Of a stretch of 64,000 nt of DNA, positions 8,825-17,924 are shown in pieces. The position numbers and the translations under genes were made by a program. Within the stretch, counting starts at the first letter, position 1, and each line of letters opens with the position of its first letter. Origin of the DNA: Enorma phocaeensis (GTDB lineage Bacteria > Actinomycetota > Coriobacteriia > Coriobacteriales > Coriobacteriaceae); the NCBI RefSeq assembly GCF_900186505.1, contig NZ_LT891968.1, forward strand, positions 374,436 through 438,435, read 5' to 3'. The notes under the pieces are model-generated. The model saw nothing but the letters and a program-made list of their open reading frames with translations. It did not search any database and was not told the DNA's origin.

Positions 8825-9649
8825 CTAGGCAGCCGTGATGTCCATGCCAAAGTAGGTGTTGGAGATTTGGGCGAGCGTGCCGTCGGCGCGCAAGGCGTCG
8901 ATCGCTTCGTTCATCGCCTCGCGAAGGCTCTCGGTGGCTTCCTCGCGGCGCAGCGGGTAGGCGATGTGGGTGGGCTCTGGCGCCATGGCGGCCACCTTGA
9001 GGTTCGCGTCGGGATGCTGGGCCATGTAGTCGTTGAAGACGACCTCGTCGTTCAGGGTCGCATCGATGCGGCCGGCATCGAGGAGCTCGATGGTGGCATT
9101 GAAGTCGTCCACGCCCGTGCAGGTGGCGCCGTGGCTCTCGGCGAGCGCGGCGTAGCTGCTCGCCAAGGTGTTCGCCGTCGTCTTGCCCTCGAGGTCCTCG
9201 AGCGAGGCGATCTCGTCGTTGTCGCCGCGAACGATCACGACGATGTTGTTGAATGCGTACGGCTCGGTGAAATCGTACTTCTCCTCGCGCTCGTCGGTCA
9301 CGCTCACACCGTTTGCCATGGTGTCGTAGCGGCCGGAGTCAACGCCCGCGAGCAGACCGTCCCACTCGCCTTCGGCGAAGCTTGCCTCAACGCCCAGCTC
9401 GCTCGCAATAGCGCGGGCGACTTCGATATCGAAGCCGGTGAGCTCGCCCGCCTCGTTATGGAAGGTCCACGGCGACCAGGTCCCCTCGGTAGCGAAGATC
9501 ATCTCGCCGCGGTCACGGATCTGCGCGAGCAAATCGCCCACTGCCTCGCCGGAACCGGAAGCCGCATCAGACCCGCATGCCGTGAGGCCGAGACCTGCCA
9601 GCGCGGTGAAGCCGGCGATGAACGTGCGCCTGTTGATGTTGGTGAGCAT
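8825..9649 (-). CDS. Amino-acid ABC transporter substrate-binding lipoprotein
   Basis: A 274-residue family 3 solute-binding protein. The start MLTNINRRTFIAGFTAL leads into the lipobox LTAC near residue 25, giving a lipid-anchored protein, probably Tat-exported. The mature domain has the family hallmarks GEMIFATEGTWSPWTF, GFDIEVARAIASELG and YDTMANGVSVTDEREEKYDFTEPY-type residues of polar amino-acid binding proteins. It is the last gene of the leftward permease-ATPase-binding protein operon, 159 bp after the ATPase. The specific amino acid cannot be told; the general architecture fits glutamine, cystine or arginine uptake. Confidence 0.92.
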   Translation of the reverse strand: MLTNINRRTFIAGFTALAGLGLTACGSDAASGSGEAVGDLLAQIRDRGEMIFATEGTWSPWTFHNEAGELTGFDIEVARAIASELGVEASFAEGEWDGLLAGVDSGRYDTMANGVSVTDEREEKYDFTEPYAFNNIVVIVRGDNDEIASLEDLEGKTTANTLASSYAALAESHGATCTGVDDFNATIELLDAGRIDATLNDEVVFNDYMAQHPDANLKVAAMAPEPTHIAYPLRREEATESLREAMNEAIDALRADGTLAQISNTYFGMDITAA

Positions 9650-9808
9650 GGTTGAATCCTTTCATGACATTCATGGTTGAGATGCGCTGGGCCCCACCCC
9701 GCCCGATATCGATACCGCTTGGGATACCGCTTTGCCGTGGTGCCGCATGAACTGCCGTCGAGCGGATCGCCACGCGCCTGGGAACGAGCCCCGAGGCGAT
9801 CGCGCGCC

Positions 9809-10615
9809 TTAGGCGTCGCCGTCGACCGTCTGCAGAAACGCCCGGACGCGATCGTTCGCAGGGCACTCGAAAAATTCCCGAGCGGGTCCCTCGGCGACGA
9901 TTGCCCCGCCCTCCATGAAGACGATGCGGTCGGCGACGTTTCTTGCGAACGACATCTCGTGCGTGACCACGAGCATGGTCATGCCCTGCTCGGCGAGCTT
10001 GCGCATGGCAGCAAGCACCTCGGAGGTCAGCTCGGGGTCGAGCGCGCTGGTGGGCTCGTCGAAGTAGACGATCTCCGGATCGGTCGCCATGGCGCGGGCG
10101 ATGGCCACGCGCTGCTGCTGCCCGCCGGAGAGCTGTGCCGGGTAGGCGTCGCAGCGATCGGCCATCCCCACCTGCTCGAGGCAGATGCGGGCGCGGCGCT
10201 CAGCCTCATCGGGAGGCATCTTGCGCGCCACCGTGAGACCCTCGGTGACGTTGCCCAGAACGGTCCGGTTGCGGAAGAGGTTATAGCCTTGGAACACGAA
10301 GGCGGTCTTGCGGCGAATCGCCGTGATATCGCGCGCCTTCATATGCACGAGGTCGAAGACCTCGCCGTCCAAGCAAAGCTCGCCGCCATCCGCCCGCTCA
10401 AGCAGGTTCGCGCAGCGCAGGAGTGTGGTCTTGCCCGAGCCCGAAGGCCCGAGGATGGCAACCACCTCTCCCGCGCGAACGGTCAGGTCGATGCCATGGA
10501 GCACCTCGGTACCGTCGAAGGCCTTGCGCACGCCCTTGAGGGCGAGGACCTCCGGCGCAGCGGGCGAGGCTTGGGCAACGACGCCAGACGTTGCGCAACC
10601 GATGCTCTCCGCCAT
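9809..10615 (-). CDS. Amino-acid ABC transporter ATP-binding protein
   Basis: A 268-residue GlnQ-like ATPase that powers the permease at 10618. It has a 20-residue leader before the ABC domain, then Walker A GPSGSGKTT, the Q-loop at AFVFQGYNLF, the signature LSGGQQQRVAIARA, Walker B EIVYFDEPTSALDPE and the switch His in VVTHEMSF. The ATG at 10615 lies 2 bp after the permease stop. The open frame runs further up but would overlap the permease completely. Function in polar amino-acid import follows from the family. Confidence 0.93.
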   Translation of the reverse strand: MAESIGCATSGVVAQASPAAPEVLALKGVRKAFDGTEVLHGIDLTVRAGEVVAILGPSGSGKTTLLRCANLLERADGGELCLDGEVFDLVHMKARDITAIRRKTAFVFQGYNLFRNRTVLGNVTEGLTVARKMPPDEAERRARICLEQVGMADRCDAYPAQLSGGQQQRVAIARAMATDPEIVYFDEPTSALDPELTSEVLAAMRKLAEQGMTMLVVTHEMSFARNVADRIVFMEGGAIVAEGPAREFFECPANDRVRAFLQTVDGDA

Positions 10616-10617
10616 TG

Positions 10618-11292
10618 CTACCCCCTCTCCATTCCGCGCGAGGCCAGGTACCGCTCGCCCACATGCTGGAGCCAGGTAAGTACCGTGGAGAACAGCAGGT
10701 AAATCGCTGCGACTTCCAGGTAGAGCGGCATAGATTCCCACGTGCGCGACACTACGCGCTGCGTTGCCATGAACATCTCGAGCACCGTGATGTTCGCCGC
10801 GAGCGACGTATCCTTCACAAGCGCGATGAGCTCGTTGGAAAGCGGCGGGAACGCCGTGCGGAGCGCCTGCGGCAGCACGATGCGACGCATGACCTGGCCA
10901 TAGGTAAGGCCCACGCAATAGCCCGCCTCGAGTTGGCCCACCGGCACGCTCTCGATGGCGCCGCGTATGGTCTCGGCAGAATAGGCGCCGGTATTGAGCG
11001 AGAACACAATGATGGCGGCTGGGAACGGGTCGAGCATGATGCCCAAGTCGGGCAGGCCGTAGAACACCACGTAGAGCTGGACCAGAAGCGGCGTGCCGCG
11101 CACGATCCAGATGTAGAAGCGCGCGATCTGCGTGAGAACCGGGATGCGCGCGTACTGCACGAGCGCCGTCGCCGTCGCGATGACGAGCGCGATGGAGAAC
11201 GAGATCACCGCGAGCGGAACGGTGGCGGTGAGCCCGGGGATGAGGATGGAGGTGAAGGAATCGGCCATGATGCCGAGCACGCGGTCACTCAC
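10618..11292 (-). CDS. Amino-acid ABC transporter permease
   Basis: A 224-residue HisM/GlnP-type inner-membrane permease. I place the start at GTG 11292 (VSDRVLGIMADSFTSIL), with GTGAGG just upstream. The sequence shows FYIWIVRGTPLLVQLYVV, the conserved RGTPLLVQ motif of this family, and the coupling loop AGYCVGLTYGQVMRRIVLPQ. About five membrane helices are visible. It overlaps the small gene upstream by 8 bp and is followed after 2 bp by the ATPase, so all are one leftward operon. Confidence 0.92.
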   Translation of the reverse strand: MSDRVLGIMADSFTSILIPGLTATVPLAVISFSIALVIATATALVQYARIPVLTQIARFYIWIVRGTPLLVQLYVVFYGLPDLGIMLDPFPAAIIVFSLNTGAYSAETIRGAIESVPVGQLEAGYCVGLTYGQVMRRIVLPQALRTAFPPLSNELIALVKDTSLAANITVLEMFMATQRVVSRTWESMPLYLEVAAIYLLFSTVLTWLQHVGERYLASRGMERG

Positions 11293-11563
11293 GGCCCTCA
11301 CCGCCCGCCGCGCTCGGATCTCCCGATGCCTCGCAGCACACCGTCCGCTCCGCATCCATGCGACATAGCACATGGTCGATGGCGTCGATGCCGCGTTGCT
11401 TCTTATGGACGTCGTCAAGCAGCTGGCGGCGTTGGTCTATGAGGACGCGCTTGGCCTCGCGCATGCGCCCCTCGACGCAAGCACTGGTCGCACGGGCAGT
11501 GGTGCTGGCATCGCAGGCGCAATCGCACAGGCAGCGCTCGACATCTTCTGATAGCTCGCCCAT
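11285..11563 (-). CDS. Small Cys-containing protein of unknown function (92 aa)
   Basis: Starts MGELSEDVERCLCDCACDAS with AAGGGAG seven bases upstream of ATG 11563. The N-terminal third has four cysteines within about ten residues (CLCDCAC pattern), which could bind a metal. The middle is a charged, probably coiled-coil helix (REAKRVLIDQRRQLLDDVHK) ending in IDHVLCRMDAE. It overlaps the amino-acid permease start by 8 bp, so the two should be translationally coupled. The layout could fit a small sensor or regulator of that operon, but no family is recognised. Confidence 0.6.
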   Translation of the reverse strand: MGELSEDVERCLCDCACDASTTARATSACVEGRMREAKRVLIDQRRQLLDDVHKKQRGIDAIDHVLCRMDAERTVCCEASGDPSAAGGEGRE

Positions 11564-11702
11564 ATCATCGCTCCCTTCGGTCTCGATGATACGGAGTGCG
11601 ATCAAGTATGTAAAAGACCTATATCGTATAGCTTACCATGCATTTGATACATGATAGAGGAGCGGCACAATCGGTCCCCACGCAGCGGACGCGTTGCGGT
11701 CG

Positions 11703-12437
11703 CTAGTTGCAGAACATGGCTTTGCGCTTATCGAAATAGATCTTGCTGAGCACGATCAACCCGATCAGCCCTATAGCGTTACCGACAGCCGGGGCATCGA
11801 TCAAGTCAGATAACCCTGCTCCGACTATCATCGCGAACAGCAGCGTGTACGCCAAGTTGGCGGCAAGGCTCACCCCAAGGTAGATGAGGTAGTGCAGCGG
11901 CGCATCGCGCTTGAAGCCCGACAGCTCGAACCGGATGAAGACCGCCGCAGCAGCGAGCACGAGCATGAACAGCCCCGTGACGATGTCGAGAGCCTGCAAG
12001 CCGCCAAACATCAGATAGACCGCACGGGCGCTGCCATCGTAGTTCATGCCAGTGAACAGGCGAATCGCATTGCCGAGAGCAAGCAGGGCGCTTGCGAACA
12101 GCTGAAACCAAATGATGAACTTGTACCAGTTCATGCCCAACGCTCCGGGATAGGGGACCTGGTTCGCGGCGTTCCACGACGGGGCAGGCTGCTGATTCCA
12201 TGCACCGGGCGCAGGCTGCGGGCCGGGGATGCCGGGCATGGGCTGCGACCCCGCGGGCGCAAAGGGCTGGGGAGCCGGGGCACCGGGAGCCGGAATGGGC
12301 TGCGGCGCTGGGGCGCCAGATGCCGATCCGGTCTGCGAGGCGGCTCCGACCGCTGAAGCATTGCCCGTAGCGGCGCCGCACGCGGGGCAGAACGCAACGG
12401 AATCGGGAATCTGCGAACCACACTGGGAACAGAACAT
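11703..12437 (-). CDS. Zinc-ribbon membrane protein
   Basis: A 244-residue protein. The N-terminus is a zinc ribbon, MFCSQCGSQIPDSVAFCPAC, with two CxxC knuckles. A long Pro/Ala/Gly/Gln-rich linker follows (about residues 35-100). Four hydrophobic helices then appear (FIIWFQLFASALLALGNAI, a GLFMLVLAAAAVFI helix, and two more) before the short tail DKRKAMFCN. The ATG at 12437 has AGAAAGG upstream and starts directly at the ribbon. Proteins of this layout are common in Actinobacteria and their role is not established. Confidence 0.8.
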   Translation of the reverse strand: MFCSQCGSQIPDSVAFCPACGAATGNASAVGAASQTGSASGAPAPQPIPAPGAPAPQPFAPAGSQPMPGIPGPQPAPGAWNQQPAPSWNAANQVPYPGALGMNWYKFIIWFQLFASALLALGNAIRLFTGMNYDGSARAVYLMFGGLQALDIVTGLFMLVLAAAAVFIRFELSGFKRDAPLHYLIYLGVSLAANLAYTLLFAMIVGAGLSDLIDAPAVGNAIGLIGLIVLSKIYFDKRKAMFCN

Positions 12438-12566
12438 AAGCAACCTTTCTCCCCCGAACCTGAACGGGCATCCAGCGCGCAATCGAACGGCGCGCTCTTT
12501 GACAGTATACGACCGTGCGAGGCGGGAGCACGGCTATACTGTGGACGACCGACGAAAGGTGGGGCC

Positions 12567-13292
12567 ATGCCGAACATCCGCATCCTTATCATCGAGGATG
12601 ACGCCGACATCAATCAGATTGTGACGACCCGGCTTACGCAGATGGGCTACACCTGCACGCAAGCATTTTCTGGAAGCGAGGCACAGCTCCTGCTCAACCT
12701 TCCCCGCACGGAGGGCGCAGAAGCCAGCTGCCCGCTCCCTTTCGACGTCGTTATCTGCGACCTCATGCTCCCCGGCATGTCCGGAGATGAGCTGGTGGGC
12801 GCCATACGGGCGGTCGATGCGCAGATCCCCATCATCGTGACCTCCGCCCGCACAGCCCCCGCTGACAAGATCGACCTGCTCGGCATCGGGGCCGACGACT
12901 ACCTTACGAAGCCTTTCGATCTCGATGAGCTCGTTGCGCGCATCGCGGTACAGCTCAGGCACCGCCATCGCGCTGCGGCAGAGGGACGAACCGGCGCTTT
13001 GCGATTTGGCGCTTGGGAGCTCGATCCCTCGTCGAAGACCTTCCACGTAGCAGGAGCCTCAATCGAACTCACGCGCATCGAGCTCGCGATCCTCGAGCTG
13101 CTCATGCGTCATCCCAGCCGTGTGTTCAGCAAGCAGGAGCTCTTCGAGGGCGCATGGGGAGAACCCTATGCCGCCGATGACAACACTCTGAACGTGCATA
13201 TCTCGAACATCCGCGCCAAGCTGCGGCCAAGCGGCACGGACACCTACCTCAAAACCGTATGGGGCATGGGTTTTAAGCTTATCGAGCCATAG
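12567..13292 (+). CDS. OmpR-family response regulator
   Basis: A 241-residue two-component regulator. The receiver domain has the acidic pair at residues 10-12 (IEDDAD), the phosphoacceptor Asp65 in DVVICDLMLPGMSG and the conserved Lys in GADDYLTKPFDLDEL. The C-terminal winged helix reads LTRIELAILELLMRHPSRVF and ends with the wing KTVWGMGFKLIEP. It is the first gene of a rightward module with an ABC exporter (13531-15492) and a histidine kinase (15682-16608). That order is typical of sensors that control resistance to cell-wall-active peptides. A 20-residue stretch between strands 2 and 3 (LLNLPRTEGAEASCPLPFD region) is longer than usual. Confidence 0.92.
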   Translation: MPNIRILIIEDDADINQIVTTRLTQMGYTCTQAFSGSEAQLLLNLPRTEGAEASCPLPFDVVICDLMLPGMSGDELVGAIRAVDAQIPIIVTSARTAPADKIDLLGIGADDYLTKPFDLDELVARIAVQLRHRHRAAAEGRTGALRFGAWELDPSSKTFHVAGASIELTRIELAILELLMRHPSRVFSKQELFEGAWGEPYAADDNTLNVHISNIRAKLRPSGTDTYLKTVWGMGFKLIEP

Positions 13293-13530
13293 ATCCCGCC
13301 ATCAGGCATCGCCTTGCTTGACAGCACGACGCCGCGAGCCGCGAGAGCCACTCTGGAGAAGATGCCCTGCCCAGAGCATCGCTGCCCAGCGCGAACGTGG
13401 GTCTTGCAACGCCGGGCTTCTTAACCCTTTTCGGGCTTCTTTAACCTTTCTTTATCCTTGCTGAAGGCCTGCTAAAGAATCGCTCGCCATACTGGTAGCC
13501 AACAGGAAGCACCAAAGCGATTGGAGCGAC

Positions 13531-14532
13531 ATGAACGTCATCGAGCTGCACGACCTCTCCAAGGTTTACGGAGGCACGCGCGCCGTCGACCATTTGGACA
13601 TGCACGTCGTGCAAGGAGATATCTACGGCTTCGTAGGCAAGAACGGCGCCGGCAAGTCCACCACCATGAAGATCGTAAGCGGGCTCTCGACCCCCACGAG
13701 CGGCACGGTCAAGATCTTTGGCAGCGAGATGCCGCGTGGCGGGCTCTCAAGCGCCTTCTCGCGGATCGGCACCCTTATCGAGCAGCCGGGCATCCTGCCC
13801 AACTTCTCCGCCCGCGAGAACCTCATGATGAAGGCCCTGTCCATTGGCGTTGCCCACGCCGCAGCCCAATGCACCGACCTCCTTAAACTCGTTGGGCTCG
13901 ATCCCGCAAGCACGCGCAAGACCAAGAAGCTCTCGCTCGGCATGAAGCAGCGGCTCGGCGTCGCCTTGGCGCTCGTGGGATCGCCCGACCTTTTGCTCCT
14001 CGACGAGCCGTTCAACGGCATCGATCCCGAAGAAACCCGTGCGCTGCGCCAGGCACTCGTCCAGCTCAACCACGAGCGCGGCGTGACCATCGTCATCTCG
14101 AGCCATGTCCTCGACCAGCTCAACCGCATGGCAAACCGCTTCGGTGTGATCAGCGCGGGCCGCATGGTCCGCGAGTTCACCGAGGACGACCTGCACGCTG
14201 CATGCGGCAGCTCGGTACGCGTGAAGACGACCGACCCCACGCGCAGCCTTGCCGTCCTAGAAGAGCGGCTGGCAGGGATGACGTTCAGGGTCGAGCCGGA
14301 CGGCGGCATCGTTATCACCGGAGGCAACGGGTCCCGGCCTGCGCGGGCGGCGTTCGGCGGGGCGGCAAGCGACGCCTCTACCACAGGCGCCCCCGCACCG
14401 GAAACGGTCTCGCGCGCGCTCGCAGAGGCAGGCCAAACCATCCTCGAGCTGACCGTGCTCGAACGCGATATCGAGGAATACTTCGTCGAGCTCATGGGCG
14501 GCGCGGATGGCGCAGCGACAAGGGGAAGATAG
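13531..14532 (+). CDS. ABC transporter ATPase, lantibiotic/bacitracin-resistance type
   Basis: A 333-residue cytoplasmic ATPase of the BcrA/NisF type. Walker A is GKNGAGKST, the signature is LSLGMKQRLGVA (the LSLGM variant usual for BcrA-like proteins), Walker B LLLLDEPFNGID and the switch His in VISSHVLDQL. The C-terminal 100 residues are extra relative to a bare ABC domain, and include a Gly/Ala-rich stretch (GGNGSRPARAAFGGAASD). It follows the response regulator after 238 bp and precedes a 25-residue peptide and a permease. The exported substrate is probably a peptide antibiotic or a related compound. Confidence 0.9.
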   Translation: MNVIELHDLSKVYGGTRAVDHLDMHVVQGDIYGFVGKNGAGKSTTMKIVSGLSTPTSGTVKIFGSEMPRGGLSSAFSRIGTLIEQPGILPNFSARENLMMKALSIGVAHAAAQCTDLLKLVGLDPASTRKTKKLSLGMKQRLGVALALVGSPDLLLLDEPFNGIDPEETRALRQALVQLNHERGVTIVISSHVLDQLNRMANRFGVISAGRMVREFTEDDLHAACGSSVRVKTTDPTRSLAVLEERLAGMTFRVEPDGGIVITGGNGSRPARAAFGGAASDASTTGAPAPETVSRALAEAGQTILELTVLERDIEEYFVELMGGADGAATRGR

Positions 14533-14534
14533 CC

Positions 14535-14612
14535 ATGGCCTTCACGCTTCTCGACCTCGCCATCATCGGCGCCCTCTTCTATCTACTCGTTCCCACCGGG
14601 AAAGGCAGGTAA
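14535..14612 (+). CDS. Tiny hydrophobic peptide (25 aa) between ATPase and permease
   Basis: Reads MAFTLLDLAIIGALFYLLVP plus TGKGR. A single helix fills most of it, with a positive tail. It starts 2 bp after the ATPase stop and ends 4 bp before the permease ATG; GGGGAAG in the end of the ATPase gene is a plausible ribosome binding site. The tight spacing on both sides and the helix argue that it is real. It may be a small subunit of the exporter. No homologue is known to me. Confidence 0.55.
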   Translation: MAFTLLDLAIIGALFYLLVPTGKGR

Positions 14613-14616
14613 CCCC

Positions 14617-15492
14617 ATGCTGAACCTTCTCAAATCCGACCTGTACCGCATCACGCGCCCCCGCGGTTTGCGCGGAGCGTTCTGGCAGTATACCAGCGCC
14701 TGCACGGCCATATTCGTCCTGGTCTACATCACTTTCTGGTTTATCGCCAACGGGGACTTCTCCGCATCCGGCCTCCTCCTGATGTCCAACTATGCTAGCC
14801 CGAGCGCCATGCTCGGAGCCATCATTACCGACCTCGCGCCGCTCTTCGCGTGCTTCATCGTCGTCGAGCATGTTCTCGCCGATTTCAAAGAGGGCTTCGT
14901 GCGCACCCTCGTCTCAGTGCGTGTGGGACGCCTTTCGTACTTCGCCGAGAAAATCGTGGTCGCCGGCATCATGGCAGCGCTGTCAGCGGCTGTGCTCGCC
15001 ATCCTTTCGCTTGCGTTGTGCGGCGCGGTCGGCGGCACCTTCACCGGATCGGATGACGTGCTTGGGTTCTTGGTATGGGTGCTCGCCCTCTGGCTGAACA
15101 CCTGGGCGCTCGCTTCGCTCGCCGCGATGGTCGCCCTCATCACGCGTGTGCCGGTGTTGAGCTACGTCATGGCCTTCTGCTTGGGGTCGGCGGTCATTCC
15201 GCAGGGTCTAACCCTCGTCGCGAGCCTGATCTCCGCATTCGGCACACCAGTCCTTGGGGGCATCGCGCAGGGTATTGCCAACGTGATCGGTGAGCTCACC
15301 TATTGGATGCCGTCCACGCTCATCGTGGAGTTCGTCACCCCGGGAGCGTCGGCTCTGGCAGGATCCGGACTGGGTGACTTCGCCGCCATGCTCCCCGGCG
15401 GCGCGGTGACGCAAGCCATCGCCGCGCCCGTGATCTGGATCGCGCTGGCGATGGTCGTGACGCTCGCCGCCTCGAAGAACCGCGAGGTCTAA
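14617..15492 (+). CDS. ABC transporter permease (BcrB/NisE-like)
   Basis: A 291-residue membrane protein, MLNLLKSDLYRITRPRG at the start, with about six hydrophobic helices. A first helix lies at residues 25-48 (TACTAIFVLVYITFWFI-like), a second pair around 75-95 and 115-140, and the last helix is VIWIALAMVVTLAAS. The charged N-terminal patch SDLYRI is usual for ABC-2 type permeases of peptide-resistance systems. It pairs with the ATPase at 13531. AAAGGCAGG precedes the ATG. Confidence 0.85.
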   Translation: MLNLLKSDLYRITRPRGLRGAFWQYTSACTAIFVLVYITFWFIANGDFSASGLLLMSNYASPSAMLGAIITDLAPLFACFIVVEHVLADFKEGFVRTLVSVRVGRLSYFAEKIVVAGIMAALSAAVLAILSLALCGAVGGTFTGSDDVLGFLVWVLALWLNTWALASLAAMVALITRVPVLSYVMAFCLGSAVIPQGLTLVASLISAFGTPVLGGIAQGIANVIGELTYWMPSTLIVEFVTPGASALAGSGLGDFAAMLPGGAVTQAIAAPVIWIALAMVVTLAASKNREV

Positions 15493-15501
15493 CTTCGTCG
15501 C

Positions 15502-15561
15502 AACACCCGGCCCTGTCGCGCTGCCCGGCCACATCGGAACACCCGGCCCTGTCGCGCTGCC
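15502..15561 (+). repeat. Two 24-bp direct repeats, 36-bp period
   Basis: AACACCCGGCCCTGTCGCG plus CTGCC occurs at 15502-15525 and again at 15538-15561. They sit in the 189-bp gap between the exporter permease and the histidine kinase. They could be regulator sites or a local slippage product. Confidence 0.6.
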
Positions 15562-15681
15562 TGCTCGCATCGAGCGACCCAACCCGCTGTGCGACACGAC
15601 CGCACCGCGATATCCGCTCACATGAGATGATACGGCTGCGGGGATGCCCGCAGCCGTCCGCGTTTCTCGAAAGGACCCCAG

Positions 15682-16608
15682 ATGCTAGCCGCATTCCTAC
15701 TCGTTGTAGGTGTATTTCTCGGCGTACTTATCGCCACCGCCACCTATGCGACCGAGCTCGGACGCATCGCGGCGTTCCTGCGCGGGCACGACCTGCATAG
15801 CAACGCACGGGTCACCGTATGCGCCCATGCCCCGGGAATCGCCGCCCTCATCGACGCCGTGAACAACGCGCTCGACCGCTCCACGCTCGAACGCGTGGAT
15901 GCCCTGCGGGAACGCGAGGGCTTCCAGCGCGACCTCGCCGCTCTCTCGCACGATATCCGCACGCCGCTCGCCGGGGCTCGCGGGTACCTGCAGCTCGCCG
16001 CAGAAGAGGCCGACCCCGAAGCTCGGAACCATCAGCTCGGAGCCGCGATCGGTCGCATAGACTCCACGACCAGCCTGCTCGACGCGTTGTTCGCCTACAC
16101 GCACTCCGCCGATCCGGACCTTTCCCTGGAGCATGACGCCGTCACCCTGCTCCCCCTTGCCGAGCGTGCGCTTCTTGCCCAGTACCCTGCCTTTGAGGAG
16201 CACGGTTGGGAGCCGCATCTCGAATGCGCCGATAACGCACTCGCTGCCTGGGCGGATGCAGGCGCCCTCGATCGCATCATGGGGAATCTGCTCGTAAATA
16301 CCCTGCGTTACGGCTCAGCGGCACCCAAGGTGCGGATTTCACCTGAAAGCGCCGACCGGGTGCGCATCACGGTCGAGAACCCCGTCGCCAAGCCCGAGGC
16401 GCTTGATACCGACCGCCTCTTCGATCGGTTCTACCAAGCGGACAGCGCACGCGGCACAGCGGGCAGCGGCTTGGGCCTCGCCGTGTGTAAGAACCTGGCA
16501 GAGGCCATGGGAGCGACCATCGAGGCCCATCTTGCAGGGGATGTCCTCGCAATCGACCTCGTGCTCCCGCGCGTGCCGGAGCAGGCATCCCACGGCGGGC
16601 GATCCTAG
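15682..16608 (+). CDS. Sensor histidine kinase
   Basis: A 308-residue kinase, partner of the regulator at 12567. One N-terminal helix (LAAFLLVVGVFLGVLIATAT) is followed directly by a linker and the dimerisation domain, with the phosphorylated His90 in ALSHDIRTPLAGARGY. The ATPase domain has the N box at DRIMGNLLVNTLRYG and G boxes including GSGLGLAVCKNLAEAMG. There is hardly any extracellular sensor loop, as in intramembrane-sensing kinases that sense through their ABC transporter. The ATG at 15682 has AAAGGACC upstream. Confidence 0.9.
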   Translation: MLAAFLLVVGVFLGVLIATATYATELGRIAAFLRGHDLHSNARVTVCAHAPGIAALIDAVNNALDRSTLERVDALREREGFQRDLAALSHDIRTPLAGARGYLQLAAEEADPEARNHQLGAAIGRIDSTTSLLDALFAYTHSADPDLSLEHDAVTLLPLAERALLAQYPAFEEHGWEPHLECADNALAAWADAGALDRIMGNLLVNTLRYGSAAPKVRISPESADRVRITVENPVAKPEALDTDRLFDRFYQADSARGTAGSGLGLAVCKNLAEAMGATIEAHLAGDVLAIDLVLPRVPEQASHGGRS

Positions 16609-16613
16609 GCCCG

Positions 16614-17867
16614 TTAGCGCTTGGCGCCGCGCTCCGTCCTGAGCAGCGCATCCACCAGCTCGTTGTCCTCGGGGTCGGGCGATCCCAAGGGCAGACCGCA
16701 CGCCTCGAAAAAGTGGCTTCCTGCGAATTGCCGCGCCCTGAACGAGCCGTGCTCGCCGTCATCCAGATACCGCACACGGCTGCGGCAATCGGTCGTACCG
16801 CAAAAGAGCGGGCCATGGCTGCGCGCATAGCGCACGTACACCTCATCCGCCGACCACAACAGCACGCCAGCCATGTTTTCCAATTCGTAGGCGGTCGCAT
16901 AGCGCTGCCAGGGCACGTCGCGACGGCGCACGTAACGGTCGAGCACCCCCGCCAGGCGCGTCACGCGTCGCAGGGTATCCGGGGCAGATACCACGTTGAA
17001 CGAGGCGCCTGCATCGATGCCGCACAGGTCGTGCAAGCGCTCGAGCGCAACGGCTCGCTCTTGGCCTGCGAGGACCACCGCCGGCACCGTAAGCTTGATC
17101 GATTCATCGGGAAAAAGCTCTATGGCAGAATGCGGGACCATGCCGTCGAACGCGATTGAAGCGCGAAAGATGAGCGAGTCGTGCGCATGCTGCACGTGGC
17201 AATCGAGCCCCTGCGCAGCGAAGCACTCCGCCATGATTTGCGCCCGCGCGTTCTGCACCACGCGATCGGGCAGTTCCTGCCCGCCAGCCCCCAGGCGGTA
17301 GAAGTACAGGTCGAACAAAGGCACGGAATCGATGTAGTACACCGTGCGCCGGCAGAACTCCGATATGCGCTGCCACGAGCGCGTAGCCTTGTCGTAGAGC
17401 TCCACGAGCACGGACCCTGTCGCCGGACCGGACGTAGAGCCTTCGCGAACCTCGACGATGCCATCGGCCACGTAGGGCGGGAAGGTGCCTTCCTCCACCC
17501 GGACGACCACCACGCCCTGCTCGGGATCGGCTGGATCGGGGATGAAGCGGACATCGAACGGCGGCGCCGGGGAGATATGCCGGCGGCAAAGCTCGCCGAT
17601 GATCTGGCCGTAGTCCGCGCTGAGCCGCGGGACGGGACGCACGCTCCGGTCAGCGTCCGCGATACCGATGACGAGCCAGCCTCCGCGCGAGTTAGCGAAC
17701 GAGGCGATGATCTTGGGCAGCTTAGCCTTGACGCTGCCGGAGAACTCCTGCTTGAACTCGAGCAGGTAGCCCTCATCGTAGCTGGCGAGCTGGGCCATGT
17801 CGGCAAAGGTGACGGCAGAAAGCGGTTTGGGGTCGCCCTGATCGCCGCGGAACGGACTGAACACCAT
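16614..17867 (-). CDS. AlbA_2 (Schlafen-type) domain protein
   Basis: A 417-residue cytoplasmic protein. Residues about 25-140 match the AlbA_2 or Schlafen-like DNA/RNA-binding fold: EGYLLEFKQEFSGSVKAK, then IASFANSRGGWLVIGIAD and later IPDPADPEQGVVVVRVEEG. The C-terminal 270 residues are not recognised. They contain ERISEFCRRTVYYID-like and QRYATAYELENMAGVLLW segments and a cysteine pair near FCGTTDC. AlbA_2 proteins are often called transcriptional regulators or helicase-like, and some act in phage defence; nothing here shows which. It is convergent with the kinase gene and stands alone. Confidence 0.75.
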   Translation of the reverse strand: MVFSPFRGDQGDPKPLSAVTFADMAQLASYDEGYLLEFKQEFSGSVKAKLPKIIASFANSRGGWLVIGIADADRSVRPVPRLSADYGQIIGELCRRHISPAPPFDVRFIPDPADPEQGVVVVRVEEGTFPPYVADGIVEVREGSTSGPATGSVLVELYDKATRSWQRISEFCRRTVYYIDSVPLFDLYFYRLGAGGQELPDRVVQNARAQIMAECFAAQGLDCHVQHAHDSLIFRASIAFDGMVPHSAIELFPDESIKLTVPAVVLAGQERAVALERLHDLCGIDAGASFNVVSAPDTLRRVTRLAGVLDRYVRRRDVPWQRYATAYELENMAGVLLWSADEVYVRYARSHGPLFCGTTDCRSRVRYLDDGEHGSFRARQFAGSHFFEACGLPLGSPDPEDNELVDALLRTERGAKR

Positions 17868-17924
17868 CGACCTCCAAGCAAGCTCGATTCGCGACGCGCG
17901 ACATCATAACCCGGAGAAGACAGA

